The notes under the pieces: generated by a model
Told to the model about the DNA's origin: nothing
What the model saw: the letters and a program-made list of their open reading frames with translations, nothing else
Database searches by the model: none
Shown here: piece after piece, positions 43,244 to 51,456 of the stretch
Layout of the letters: the number at the start of each line of letters is the position of its first letter
Numbering within the stretch: position 1 is the first letter of the stretch
Source of the DNA: Paractinoplanes brasiliensis
GTDB lineage: Bacteria > Actinomycetota > Actinomycetes > Mycobacteriales > Micromonosporaceae
Assembly (NCBI RefSeq): GCF_004362215.1
Contig: NZ_SNWR01000001.1
Coordinates: 7,107,479 to 7,171,478, forward strand
Length of the DNA: 64,000 nucleotides
Direction of reading: 5' to 3'
Made by a program: the position numbers and the translations under genes

Positions 43244-43695
43244 CCCTCAACGTCCAGACCCTCAGCGACACCACACTCGTCATGAGCCGCACGTTCAACG
43301 CGCCGCGCGAGCTCGTCTTCGCCTGCCACACCCAGCCCGAACACCTCCGCCACTGGTGGGGCCGGGGCAACCCGCTCGACGTCGAGATGGACTTCCGGGT
43401 CGGCGGCAAGTGGCGCTTCGTCGAGCACGCCGACGGCACGGAACACGCCTTCCGCGGCGAGTACCGGGCCATCGACGCGCCCCGGGGCTTCACCTGCACG
43501 TTCGAGTACGAGCCGATGGCCGGTCACATCCTCACCGAGCAGTACGTGTTCACCGAGGAGGACGGCAGGACCACGGTCACCACGACCTCCACGTTCGCCA
43601 GCAAGGAAGACCTCGACGGCATGGTCGGGTCCGGCATGGAGGTGGGCGCCGAACAGTCGTACGCGGCCCTCGACGACTACCTGGCCAAGCTCTGA
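43240..43695 (+). CDS. SRPBCC (AHSA1-type) ligand-binding protein
   Basis: A 151-residue START-like protein with the AHSA1 pattern: SRTFNAPRELVFACHTQPEHLRHWWG at the start, WRFVEHADGTEHAFRGEYRAI in the middle, and a C-terminal helix ending SYAALDDYLAKL, read in parts. Such proteins bind hydrophobic ligands in a deep pocket and commonly pair with ArsR repressors; the ligand is not known. GTG 43240 has GGAGGA 4 nt upstream and overlaps the ArsR stop. A 16-bp-stem terminator lies 22 bp downstream. Confidence 0.87.
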   Translation: MTLNVQTLSDTTLVMSRTFNAPRELVFACHTQPEHLRHWWGRGNPLDVEMDFRVGGKWRFVEHADGTEHAFRGEYRAIDAPRGFTCTFEYEPMAGHILTEQYVFTEEDGRTTVTTTSTFASKEDLDGMVGSGMEVGAEQSYAALDDYLAKL

Positions 43696-43717
43696 ACGCC
43701 CGCCGGGTTCAGCCCGC

Positions 43718-43763
43718 CCGGGTCAGGGCCACCACCGGAATCGCCCGGGTGGCCCTGACCCGG
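43718..43763. terminator. Bidirectional terminator hairpin, 16-bp perfect stem
   Basis: CCGGGTCAGGGCCACC (43718-43733) and GGTGGCCCTGACCCGG (43748-43763) are exact inverted copies with a 14-nt loop. They lie between the convergent SRPBCC and methyltransferase genes. Confidence 0.75.
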
Positions 43764-43855
43764 CAGCGGCCCACCCGGAATCGCCGGCCGCGAATCACCA
43801 GCGGCGCGGGTTCGCCTTTCCCGGACAGGCTCAGTGGCGCCGAGGCGGGCCACGG

Positions 43856-44638
43856 TCAGGACGCCGTCACGTGAGCGATCGTCAGCGTGATACGCGTGGT
43901 CAAGGTCAACGGCCATTCCAGCGACGCCTCCACGGCCGCGGTCGCTTCGGGAAGGCGGGACGGCGGCACCGCGTCGACGGTCACGGCGCCCATGTGGGAG
44001 CCGATCCACCGGACGAACGTGGCCGCGTCGGGATAGGTGCTGTCCACGGATACCTCGGTGGTCTCCGCCGTGGCGAAGCCGGCCGCGGTCACGGCCTCGA
44101 TCAGGCCGGCGGGGGAGCCGAACATGGGGTGCAGCTTCGGACGTTCGGGCGGGGCCGGGGCGTACGTGCCCAGCAGGCGCAACGTCTCCGGGTAGAGCGG
44201 GTCGTGGGCGGCGAACGAGCTGAACGCCAGACGGCCGCCGGGGCGCAGGAGGCGGTGGTACTCGGTCAGGGCGGCGGGCGGGTCGGGCAGGAAGAACAGA
44301 ACCAGTGCCGCCGTGATCAGATCGAACGACGCGGGCGGGAAGTCCGGCTTCTGAGCGTCTCCGGATTGGACGGTGACCTGGGTGAGGCCGGCGGTGGCGG
44401 CTGCTGTCCGTTCGACCATGCCGGGGGCGAAGTCGATGCCGGTCACGTGGCCTTCGGGCCCCACTGACCCGGCCGCGGCGAGCAGGGCGGCGCCTCGGCC
44501 GCAACCCGCGTCCAGCACGCTTTCGCCCGGCTGCGGGGCGGCTGCGGAGACCAGGGCGGTGGCCAGCGGGGTGAAGAAGTCGACGCCGACGTTGTCGTAG
44601 CGCCCGGCGACCTTGTCGAAGACCTCGGCGACACTCAT
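43856..44638 (-). CDS. Class I SAM-dependent methyltransferase
   Basis: About 260 residues. Motif I is VLDAGCGRGAALLAA, motif II-like VTGIDFAPGMVERT, then GDAQKPDFPPASFDLITAALVLFFL and RLLRPGGRLAFSSF (read in parts): the pattern of UbiE/Coq5-like enzymes acting on small molecules. The methyl acceptor is unknown. ATG 44638 overlaps the stop of the small upstream frame (ATGA at 44635-44638), which favours it over the in-frame GTG at 44644. Confidence 0.85.
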   Translation of the reverse strand: MSVAEVFDKVAGRYDNVGVDFFTPLATALVSAAAPQPGESVLDAGCGRGAALLAAAGSVGPEGHVTGIDFAPGMVERTAAATAGLTQVTVQSGDAQKPDFPPASFDLITAALVLFFLPDPPAALTEYHRLLRPGGRLAFSSFAAHDPLYPETLRLLGTYAPAPPERPKLHPMFGSPAGLIEAVTAAGFATAETTEVSVDSTYPDAATFVRWIGSHMGAVTVDAVPPSRLPEATAAVEASLEWPLTLTTRITLTIAHVTAS

Positions 44639-44901
44639 CCGCACAGCATGTCAGCGGGCCGGACCTCGGGGTAGGGAGGTGCAAGCCGCGTCGCACCGGT
44701 CACGGCCGCCGCCAGGAAAGTCGCGGCGTGGTCGACCGTGATCGTCAGGCCGCGGCGGCCGTCGAGCGTCCCCCGGGGCGAGGCCCAGCACGCCCGGGCG
44801 GCGATCCGGTAGGCGGCGTGGTCGGTGAGGGAGAGATGCACGGCGCCGGTCAGAACGTAGGCAGCCGAAGACGGCGGGCGGGAATCGCGCCGTGCGGACA
44901 C
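44635..44901 (-). CDS. Small protein of unknown function coupled to the methyltransferase
   Basis: An 88-residue frame with good GC3 bias ending ATGA on the methyltransferase start. The sequence (YVLTGAVHLSLTDHAAYR, ARACWASPRGTLDGRRG, LTITVDHAATFLAAAV) has no motif I recognise. GTG 44901 is a plausible start; an ATG at 44937 would fall in a terminator hairpin. It may be a small partner of the methyltransferase or a degenerate remnant. Confidence 0.45.
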   Translation of the reverse strand: MSARRDSRPPSSAAYVLTGAVHLSLTDHAAYRIAARACWASPRGTLDGRRGLTITVDHAATFLAAAVTGATRLAPPYPEVRPADMLCG

Positions 44902-44904
44902 GGC

Positions 44905-44938
44905 GATGCCCGGCAGAACACGAGGTCTGCCGGGCATC
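44905..44938 (-). terminator. Terminator hairpin after the helix-hairpin-helix gene
   Basis: GATGCCCGGCAGA (44905-44917) and TCTGCCGGGCATC (44926-44938) are exact 13-bp inverted copies with an 8-nt loop, 34 bp after the stop of the minus-strand gene. There is no U-tract, as is common in actinobacteria. Confidence 0.7.
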
Positions 44939-44971
44939 GGATGTGATCGTCGAGCCCGTGGGCCCGAGCGG

Positions 44972-46156
44972 TCAGTTGTCGGCGGCGAGCTGCTTGGCGC
45001 GCTCCGGCCAGGTCGCCAGGCTCGGCGCGGAACGCATGCCGGCCGCGGCGACGGCCGCGCGCAGGGCGGGGACGTCGGTGTCGGCGAGCTTCGCGTACGT
45101 GGTGATGCCGCCGGCGGCCAGTGCCATGGCCATCTTCGGGCCGATGCCGGGGATCTTGGTGAGGTCGTCCGGCTCGGCCACGGACACGGCGACCGGCGCG
45201 GGCGTGGCGTCGACCTGCTCCGGCTCGGCGGCGCCGGGAACCGGGACCGCAGTGTCCGGAGTGGAGGCTGCCGCGTCGACAGCGACGGGTGCGGGCACGG
45301 CGGCGACCTCGTCGGCCGCGTCCGCACCCGGAACGGCGGCGACCGGCTTCGGCTTGGCCGTACGGGTGCGGGCCGCGCGCGGCTTGGGAGCCGGCTTGGC
45401 GGCCACGGGCGTGGGCTCGGCCACGGGCGACGACACGACTGTCGGCTCGGCGGCCACCGCGACGGGCTCGGGCTCGGCCGGGCGCGCCGAGGCGGGCGTG
45501 CGCTGGATCTGCTCGGTCACGGTCTCGCCGAGCGGGTCGTCGACGTGCGCCGTGGCCCGCTCGGTGGCCGGCTTGGCCCCGGCGACCGGCTCGGCGTCAC
45601 CGGCGGCGGGCTCGGCATCAGTGGCGACCGGCTCGATGCCGGCGGCGGGCTCGGCGTCAGCGGCGGCCGGTTCGGCAACGACGGCGACGGGCTCGGCCTC
45701 GGCAACGACGGCGGGCTCGTCGGCGACGGGCTCGGCTGCGGCGGCAACCGGCTCGGTCTCGAGGGCGGCAACCGGCTCGGTCTTGGCGACGGCGACCGGC
45801 TCGGTCTCGGTCTCGGTGGCGGCGGGCCCGGCGACGGCGACGGGCGCGGGTGCTTCGGCGGGCTCGTCAGCGACCGGCGCAGGCCAGCCGGCCGGCTGGG
45901 CGGCGGGCTCGTCGACGACGGGCTCGGCGACGGCGACCGGCGCGGGCGACTCGTCGGCACTGTCCGCGGACTTCGCGCCGGCCTTCGGCTCGTCCTCGGT
46001 GGTCGGGGTCTCGACTGCGGTGACCGGCGTGTTGGTGGTGGAGGCGCCCGGGGTGGTCGCGTCCGTGGCGGCTGCGCCGGACCGCAGTCCGCGCACAAAC
46101 CACCCGGCGACAAATCCGACGACGACCCCGGCAACAAGGGAGAGGAACGATGCCAT
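44972..46156 (-). CDS. Membrane-anchored protein with a C-terminal helix-hairpin-helix domain
   Basis: A 394-residue protein. Residues 4-26 are one membrane helix (LSLVAGVVVGFVAGWFVRG). Residues ~30-325 are a low-complexity stretch of Ala/Pro/Glu/Val with recurring EPVA, VAAEP and ADEPA units and a short basic segment (KPAPKPRAARTRTAKPKP). The last ~65 residues are a helix-hairpin-helix module, DLTKIPGIGPKMAMALAAGGITTYAKLADTD, read in parts, of the DUF4332/polymerase-lambda-like type that binds DNA non-specifically. It may tether DNA to the membrane; that is inference. ATG 46156 has GGAG 8 nt upstream and is preferred to longer in-frame starts. Confidence 0.75.
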   Translation of the reverse strand: MASFLSLVAGVVVGFVAGWFVRGLRSGAAATDATTPGASTTNTPVTAVETPTTEDEPKAGAKSADSADESPAPVAVAEPVVDEPAAQPAGWPAPVADEPAEAPAPVAVAGPAATETETEPVAVAKTEPVAALETEPVAAAAEPVADEPAVVAEAEPVAVVAEPAAADAEPAAGIEPVATDAEPAAGDAEPVAGAKPATERATAHVDDPLGETVTEQIQRTPASARPAEPEPVAVAAEPTVVSSPVAEPTPVAAKPAPKPRAARTRTAKPKPVAAVPGADAADEVAAVPAPVAVDAAASTPDTAVPVPGAAEPEQVDATPAPVAVSVAEPDDLTKIPGIGPKMAMALAAGGITTYAKLADTDVPALRAAVAAAGMRSAPSLATWPERAKQLAADN

Positions 46157-46375
46157 ATGAAGGGCTCCGAACGATGAGAGCTGCGGATGTAGCGCGCAGC
46201 TTTGCACATCCCCCCGTTTGCGCACCATGTGGGTGGTGCTAAGGAACAAAATCCGGTTACCGGTGGTCATGCCACGGTCACCCCGGAGGTCGATCCGCGG
46301 AGGACTGAAGTGCCGGAGGCGCCCGGCCCTCACTCGCAAAACGACCGAATGCCCAAAAAGGAACCGGGGTGAGGG

Positions 46376-47164
46376 CTATGCGGGGGTGGGGTCGCCGCGC
46401 TTGGCTTTCTGGATCTGTTCGTAGACGTGGGTGCGCAGCTCGGTGAAGCGGGCATCCGCCCGGGTGTGCAGTTGATCACGGTCGGCGGGCAGGTCGACGG
46501 TGATCGCGTCCTGCACGACAGTGGGCGACGACGACAGCATCACGACTCGTTGTCCCAGGTAGACCGCCTCGTCGATGTCGTGGGTGATGAACAGGACCGT
46601 CACCCCGAGCCGCTGCCACAGCGCCCGCACCAGATCTTCCAGGTCGGCCCGGGTCTGCGCGTCGACCGCCGCGAACGGTTCGTCCATCAGCAGCGTCGAC
46701 GGCTCGTACGCCACGGCCCGCGCGATCGCGACCCGCTGCTGCATGCCGCCGGAGAGCTGCCACGGAAACGCCGACTCCGTGCCGGCCAGCCCCACGGCGT
46801 CCAGCGCCTCCGAGACGAGGACAGATCGCCGCGTACGGGGAAGCTTCTTCTGTTTCAACGGCAGCTCGACGTTGTCGCGCACACTCATCCACGGGAACAG
46901 GCTCCGCCCGTACTCCTGAAAAACCATCGCCAGCCCCGGCGGGGGACCGCTGACCGGGTTCCCGTCGAGGCGGATCGTGCCACCGCTCGGCTCGAGCAGC
47001 CCGGCGATGCAGCGCAGCAGCGTGGTCTTGCCGCAGCCGGACGGCCCGACCAGGCACACCAGCTCGCCGCGTTCCACGCTGAACGTCAGGTCGCGCAGCG
47101 CCTCCACCGAGCGCCGGCCCGACTTGTAGACCTTGCGCAGTCCGGACACCTCGAGCATCGTCAT
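46376..47164 (-). CDS. ABC transporter ATPase, nitrate/sulfonate/taurine type
   Basis: A 262-residue ATPase. Walker A is GPSGCGKTT, the Q-loop follows MVFQEYGRSLFPW, the signature is LSGGMQQR, Walker B is LLMDEPFAAVDAQT, and the H-loop is ITHD. It resembles SsuB/TauB/NrtD. It is the last gene of a four-gene operon (lipoprotein, permease, permease, ATPase), and its ATG overlaps the upstream permease's stop (ATGA at 47161-47164). It powers import of the substrate bound by the lipoprotein. Confidence 0.92.
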   Translation of the reverse strand: MTMLEVSGLRKVYKSGRRSVEALRDLTFSVERGELVCLVGPSGCGKTTLLRCIAGLLEPSGGTIRLDGNPVSGPPPGLAMVFQEYGRSLFPWMSVRDNVELPLKQKKLPRTRRSVLVSEALDAVGLAGTESAFPWQLSGGMQQRVAIARAVAYEPSTLLMDEPFAAVDAQTRADLEDLVRALWQRLGVTVLFITHDIDEAVYLGQRVVMLSSSPTVVQDAITVDLPADRDQLHTRADARFTELRTHVYEQIQKAKRGDPTPA

Positions 47165-48006
47165 CGACCTCTCGCCGCGGCGCGCAGACCGTGGTACCAG
47201 CGGAGGGCCCGCGTCTCGGCGAGCCGGAAGAGCAGCGACAACCCGAATCCGAGCAGTCCGAGCAGGATGATCCCGCTCCACATCTCGGGGATCGCGAAGC
47301 CGCGCTGGAACTGGACGATGGTGAAGCCGAGCCCGTTGCCGGCGGCGAACATCTCGCTGATCACCATGAGGATGATCGCGAGCGACAGCGCCTGCCGCAG
47401 TCCCGCCGCGATCTGGGGCGACGCCGAGGGCAGGATGACCTGGCGGATCCGGGAGACACCCGTGACGCCGTACGCGCGGGCGGTGTCGAGCTGCACGCTG
47501 TCGACCGCCCGTACGCCTTCGACCGTGTTCAGCAGCACGGGCCAGACGCAACCGGACACGATCACGATGATCTTCATGCCGTCCCCGATCCCGGCGAACA
47601 GCATGATCACCGGCACCAGCACGGGCGGCGGGACGGCCCGGAAGAACTCGAGCACCGGTTCGGCGGTGGCCCGCAGGCCGGGGCTGAGGCCGATGGCCAG
47701 GCCGAGCGCCACCCCGATCACCGCCGCCAGCGTGTAGCCGGCCGCGAGCCGGAGCAGGCTGGGCAGCACGTCGGCTTCGAGGCGGTCGAGCGTCCACGTC
47801 CTCGCGAAGGCGCGGAGGATGTCCCGCAGCGGCGGCGCGTAGAAGTTCTCGCTGCCCGCGCTGAACACGTACCAGGCCGCGAACAGAACGACCGGCAGAC
47901 CAAGGACGTACGCCACCCGTTTCAAACTGAGTCTCCGTGGGCATGCCCTCCTGGCCCTGCGATCGCTCCGCTCACTCCGGTGCAGTCGGTCATGCCGGGA
48001 CCTCAC
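47161..48006 (-). CDS. ABC transporter permease (SsuC/TauC type)
   Basis: About 281 residues with six membrane helices after an Arg-rich N-terminus. The EAA loop contacting the ATPase is visible as DTARAYGVTGVSRIRQVILPSASPQI, read in part. GTG 48006 overlaps the upstream permease's end by 17 bp; a start further in, near KRVAYVLGLP, cannot be excluded because the first ~27 residues are unusually basic. It pairs with the second permease from the same operon to form a heterodimeric channel, or the two serve different substrates. Confidence 0.85.
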   Translation of the reverse strand: MRSRHDRLHRSERSDRRARRACPRRLSLKRVAYVLGLPVVLFAAWYVFSAGSENFYAPPLRDILRAFARTWTLDRLEADVLPSLLRLAAGYTLAAVIGVALGLAIGLSPGLRATAEPVLEFFRAVPPPVLVPVIMLFAGIGDGMKIIVIVSGCVWPVLLNTVEGVRAVDSVQLDTARAYGVTGVSRIRQVILPSASPQIAAGLRQALSLAIILMVISEMFAAGNGLGFTIVQFQRGFAIPEMWSGIILLGLLGFGLSLLFRLAETRALRWYHGLRAAARGR

Positions 48007-48745
48007 GCCGTACGGACTGGTGCCAGGCCAGCGAGCGGCGTTCGAACGTCCGGGCGGCCAGGTTGATCGCGACCCCGATCAGGCCGGTCACCGCGATCAG
48101 GGCGTACATGTCGGGCACCGCGCCCGAGGTCTGCGCGACGGCGATCATCTTGCCGAGCCCGGGCGCGCCGATGACGAGCTCCGCGGTCACGGCCAGCACC
48201 AGAGCCACCGACGCCGCCAGGCGGACGCCCGTGAAGACGTACGGCAATGCGGTTGGCCAGAGGACGTGCCGGACGCGAGCCCAGGCGCCGAACCGGAAAC
48301 TGCGCGCGGTCTCCTCGGCGATCGGGTCGACGTCGGCCACCCCGTACAGCACCTGCACCAGCACCTGCCAGAACGCCGCGTACACGACGAGCAGCAGGGT
48401 CGACCCGAGTTCGGTGCCGTAGAGCAGCACCGCGAGGGGGATCAGCGCCACCGAGGGGATCGGCCGCAGGAACTCGATCGTCGAGGCGGTCGCCGCCCGC
48501 AGCGCCGGAACAGCGCCGATGACGACGCCCGCGACCACCCCGGCCACCACCGCGAGGGTCAGGCCGATCGCCCAGCCGGTCAGGGTGTCGCCGACCGCCC
48601 GCCAGAACTCGGCCGTGACCACCTCGTCGCCCAGCGCGGCCGCTATCCGGCTGGTGGGCGGCAGGTAAGCGTCGTCGACCAGTCCGAGCCGTGGCAACGC
48701 CTCGACGAGCAGGAGGAGACCGGCCAGGCCGGCGAGCCCCTTCAC
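47990..48745 (-). CDS. ABC transporter permease (SsuC/TauC type)
   Basis: A 251-residue permease with six helices. The EAA loop is ETARSFRFGAWARVRHVLWPTALPYV, read in part. It is clearly homologous to, but well diverged from, the following permease. GTG 48745 overlaps the lipoprotein stop (GTGA at 48742-48745) and begins the hydrophobic N-terminus, so the longer in-frame extension is rejected. Two permeases in one operon are less usual for SsuABC-like importers, which normally use a homodimer. Confidence 0.87.
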   Translation of the reverse strand: MKGLAGLAGLLLLVEALPRLGLVDDAYLPPTSRIAAALGDEVVTAEFWRAVGDTLTGWAIGLTLAVVAGVVAGVVIGAVPALRAATASTIEFLRPIPSVALIPLAVLLYGTELGSTLLLVVYAAFWQVLVQVLYGVADVDPIAEETARSFRFGAWARVRHVLWPTALPYVFTGVRLAASVALVLAVTAELVIGAPGLGKMIAVAQTSGAVPDMYALIAVTGLIGVAINLAARTFERRSLAWHQSVRREVPA

Positions 48746-49704
48746 GGAAGAATTTTGCTCACGTCGGGAGTGGCGCCGTCGAAGATGCCGTCCTGTTCGC
48801 CCAGCTTGGCCAGCGTCTCGACCGACGCCTGGTTGATCTCGGTAGGCCACTTCGGAAGGATCAGCTCGCCGCGGGTCTTCTCGTCGATCTTCGTGTAGCT
48901 GCCGAGGACCGCGCGCACCTCGTCGGGGTGGGAGCCGGCGTACGTCAAAGACTCGTTGATCGCCTCGGTGAACCGCTTGACCAGGTCGGCGTCCTCACCG
49001 GCGAGCTTGGCCGAGGTGAAGTACGCGGCCACCGTCAGGCCGGGCGCGGCGTCGACGAAGTTGGACGCCACCAGCCGCCCGCCGGCCGCCTTGACCTGCG
49101 ACAGTTGCGGCTCCACAACCCAGGACGCGTCGACCTGCCCGTCCTGCAGCGCGGCCGGCATGTTCGGGAACGGCATCTCGACGAAGGCGACGCTCTTCGG
49201 GTCGCCGCCGGCCTTGCGCACGGATTCCCGTACGGTCGTGTCGCCGATGTTCTTGAGGGTGTTGACCGAGATCTTCTTGCCGGCCAGGTCGGCGGCCGTC
49301 TTGATCGGGCTGTCCGCCTTCACCATCACGGCGCCGAAGTCCTTGCCCTGCTCGCCGGTCGACGCGACGCCGGCCGCCACCGTCTTGATCGGCACGTTCT
49401 TGGTCTGCGCGATCAGCAGCGATGTCATGTTGCTGAAGCCGAACTGGAACTGGCCGCTCACGACGCCGGGCACGATGGCTGCGCCGCCCTGCCCGGCCTC
49501 CATGGTCAGCTCGATGTTGCGGCTGGTGAAGAACCCCTTCTCCTTGCCGAGATAGATGGGCGCCACGTCGAGGATCGGGATGACGCCGACCTTCACCTGG
49601 TCGGCGCCGGACTCGGTCCCGCCGGACGATTCGCCCGAGGAGCCGCAGGCCGTGGCCGTGAGAAGCAGCCCGGCCAGTGCCAATCCGCTCAAGGCGCGTC
49701 GCAT
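48742..49704 (-). CDS. ABC transporter substrate-binding lipoprotein (NMT1/SsuA-like)
   Basis: A 320-residue lipoprotein: signal peptide with lipobox TATACG, the lipidated Cys at ~20, a Ser/Gly spacer, then a type II periplasmic-binding fold with VGVIPILDVAPIYLGKEKGFF, GQFQFGFSNMTSLLIA and NMPAALQDGQVDASWVVEPQL. The NMT1/THI5-like fold binds thiamine precursors, sulfonates, nitrate or riboflavin-like compounds; the ligand cannot be assigned. ATG 49704 has GGAGG 7 nt upstream. It is the first gene of the operon. Confidence 0.9.
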   Translation of the reverse strand: MRRALSGLALAGLLLTATACGSSGESSGGTESGADQVKVGVIPILDVAPIYLGKEKGFFTSRNIELTMEAGQGGAAIVPGVVSGQFQFGFSNMTSLLIAQTKNVPIKTVAAGVASTGEQGKDFGAVMVKADSPIKTAADLAGKKISVNTLKNIGDTTVRESVRKAGGDPKSVAFVEMPFPNMPAALQDGQVDASWVVEPQLSQVKAAGGRLVASNFVDAAPGLTVAAYFTSAKLAGEDADLVKRFTEAINESLTYAGSHPDEVRAVLGSYTKIDEKTRGELILPKWPTEINQASVETLAKLGEQDGIFDGATPDVSKILP

Positions 49705-49848
49705 GCGTTGCCTCCGGCATTCCGAACGAGAAGTCCTCGTAGGAACGTAGGTCGCGCGCCGTTTCCAGTCAACGATCTTCGTCGATGCCCGTACGGCGGC
49801 ACGTGCTCGCGATCGATGTCCACGTTCCCCTGCACGGGAAAAGGGTTA

Positions 49849-49861
49849 CCGAAACTTTCGG
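49849..49861. promoter_or_regulatory. Xylanase-type operator CCGAAACTTTCGG
   Basis: CCGAAACTTTCGG has perfect 6-bp arms around one base. CGAAACTTTCG boxes are known upstream of Streptomyces xylanase genes, where BxlR-type LacI repressors bind; the family match is from memory. Confidence 0.65.
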
Positions 49862-49898
49862 AACCGGTAATGTCCCTTTAATGGCCAATAGTGACGAC

Positions 49899-49912
49899 TG
49901 GGAGCGCGCCCA
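49899..49912. promoter_or_regulatory. CebR-like operator TGGGAGCGCGCCCA
   Basis: TGGGAGCGCGCCCA differs at one position from the 14-bp CebR consensus TGGGAGCGCTCCCA, which responds to cellobiose and cellotriose in Streptomyces. It lies 37 bp after the xylanase-type box and 155 bp before the xylanase start. Confidence 0.65.
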
Positions 49913-50066
49913 TCGTCAATGGTAAACAACATTGGTCGTTGTGGTTTCCGGAACTTGTCGTTAACGTTTCGATCGATCCGGGTCACTTTCTGCTGCAGCG
50001 GTCCGCAGGGCGCTTCCACCGGCGCCCTCGGTTCGTGCCGTCCCCTCAGCTCGAAAGGCACCTGCC

Positions 50067-51449
50067 ATGAGACATATCCCCAAGAGCCGGCATGTCCTCG
50101 CCGGTTCACTCGGCCTGCTGGTCGCGGCCGGCGCCTTGACCGTGGCCTCCACCGCGAACGCCGCCACCACGCTGGGCGCGTCCGCGGCCGCCTCCGGCCG
50201 GTACTTCGGCACCGCCGTCGCGGCGTACAAGCTGAGCGACTCGACGTACTCGGGCATCCTGAACCGGGAGTTCAACTCGATCACGCCCGAGAACGAGATG
50301 AAGTGGGACGCGACCGAGCCGCAGCAGAATCAGTTCAGCTTCGGCTCGGCCGACCAGATCGTGGCGCGGGCCCGGTCCATCGGGGCCAAGGTACGCGGCC
50401 ACGCGCTCGCCTGGCACCAGCAGCAGCCGGGCTGGACCTCGAGCCTGAGCGGCACCGCGCTGCGCAACGCGATGCTCAACCACGTCACCCAGGTCGCCAC
50501 CCACTACAAGGGCCAGATCGACTCGTGGGACGTGGTCAACGAGGCGTTCGAGGACGGCGGGTCCGGCGCCCGCCGCGACTCCAACCTGCAGCGCACCGGC
50601 AACGACTGGATCGAGGCCGCGTTCCGCGCCGCCCGCGCCGCCGACCCGGCCGCCAAGCTCTGCTACAACGACTACAACACCGACGGGCAGAACGCGAAGA
50701 GCAATGCGGTCTACGCGATGGTGCAGGACTTCAAGGCCCGCGGCGTGCCGATCGACTGCGTCGGCTTCCAGTCGCACTTCAACGCGCAGTCCCCGCTGCC
50801 CTCGGACTACCAGGCCAACCTGCAGCGCTTCGCCAACCTGGGCGTCGACGTGCAGATCACCGAGCTCGACATCGAAGGGTCCGGAACGGCGCAGGCCAAC
50901 TCCTACGCGGCGGCCGTGCGCGCCTGCCTTGCGGTGACCCGCTGCAACGGCATCACCGTGTGGGGCATCCGCGACAGCGACTCGTGGCGGGCCAGCGGCA
51001 CCCCGCTCCTGTTCGACAACAGCGGCAACAAGAAGGCCGCGTACAACTCGGTCCTCGACGTGCTCAACAGCGTGACCACGCCGACGTCGCCGCCCACCTC
51101 GCCCCCGACCTCGCCCCCGACCTCCCCGCCCACCTCGCCCCCGACCTCCCCGCCGACGTCGCCACCCGCCGGCTCGGGCTGCACCTCGACGATCACCCTC
51201 AACCAGTGGAACGGCGGCTTCGTCGCCACCGTGCGGGTGACCGCGGGCGCCAACCGTCTCAACGGCTGGACCGTGAACGTCACCCTTCCCGCCGGCGCGG
51301 CCGTCACCAACGCCTGGAACGCGCAGGTCAGCGGCACGAGCTTCAGCAACGTGTCGTACAACGGCTCGGTCAACGCCGGCGCCACCACCGAGTTCGGCTT
51401 CCAGGGCACGGGCACCGGCCCGTCCGTCTCCACCTGCACGGGACGCTGA
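50067..51449 (+). CDS. Secreted endo-1,4-beta-xylanase, GH10 with CBM2
   Basis: A 460-residue exported enzyme: signal peptide to ~33, GH10 barrel (about 40-335) with the acid/base Glu159 (WDVVNEAFE) and nucleophile Glu266 (ITELDIEG), a linker of Thr-Ser-Pro-Pro repeats (about 337-370), and a C-terminal CBM2 (residues ~372-460) with bounding Cys and surface Trp residues for binding cellulose or xylan. It cleaves internal xylan bonds outside the cell. GAAAGG precedes the ATG. Two operator palindromes lie upstream, and the CBM2-esterase gene follows 57 bp downstream after a stable hairpin. Confidence 0.95.
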   Translation: MRHIPKSRHVLAGSLGLLVAAGALTVASTANAATTLGASAAASGRYFGTAVAAYKLSDSTYSGILNREFNSITPENEMKWDATEPQQNQFSFGSADQIVARARSIGAKVRGHALAWHQQQPGWTSSLSGTALRNAMLNHVTQVATHYKGQIDSWDVVNEAFEDGGSGARRDSNLQRTGNDWIEAAFRAARAADPAAKLCYNDYNTDGQNAKSNAVYAMVQDFKARGVPIDCVGFQSHFNAQSPLPSDYQANLQRFANLGVDVQITELDIEGSGTAQANSYAAAVRACLAVTRCNGITVWGIRDSDSWRASGTPLLFDNSGNKKAAYNSVLDVLNSVTTPTSPPTSPPTSPPTSPPTSPPTSPPTSPPAGSGCTSTITLNQWNGGFVATVRVTAGANRLNGWTVNVTLPAGAAVTNAWNAQVSGTSFSNVSYNGSVNAGATTEFGFQGTGTGPSVSTCTGR

Positions 51450-51456
51450 TCGACTT

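Larger units (their letters stand above)
49705..50066. other. Divergent control region of the ABC importer and the xylanase
   Basis: No gene is present. It contains the CCGAAACTTTCGG palindrome (49849), a CebR-like box (49899) and an AT-richer stretch (about 49915-49985) that probably carries the xylanase promoter. The xylanase ribosome site GAAAGG lies at about 50056. Confidence 0.6.

Noticed and set aside
44905..44938. A start codon (ATG 44937) for the small gene before the methyltransferase
   Set aside because: The ATG lies in the right arm of a perfect 13-bp terminator hairpin, so translation from it is unlikely; GTG 44901 was preferred.
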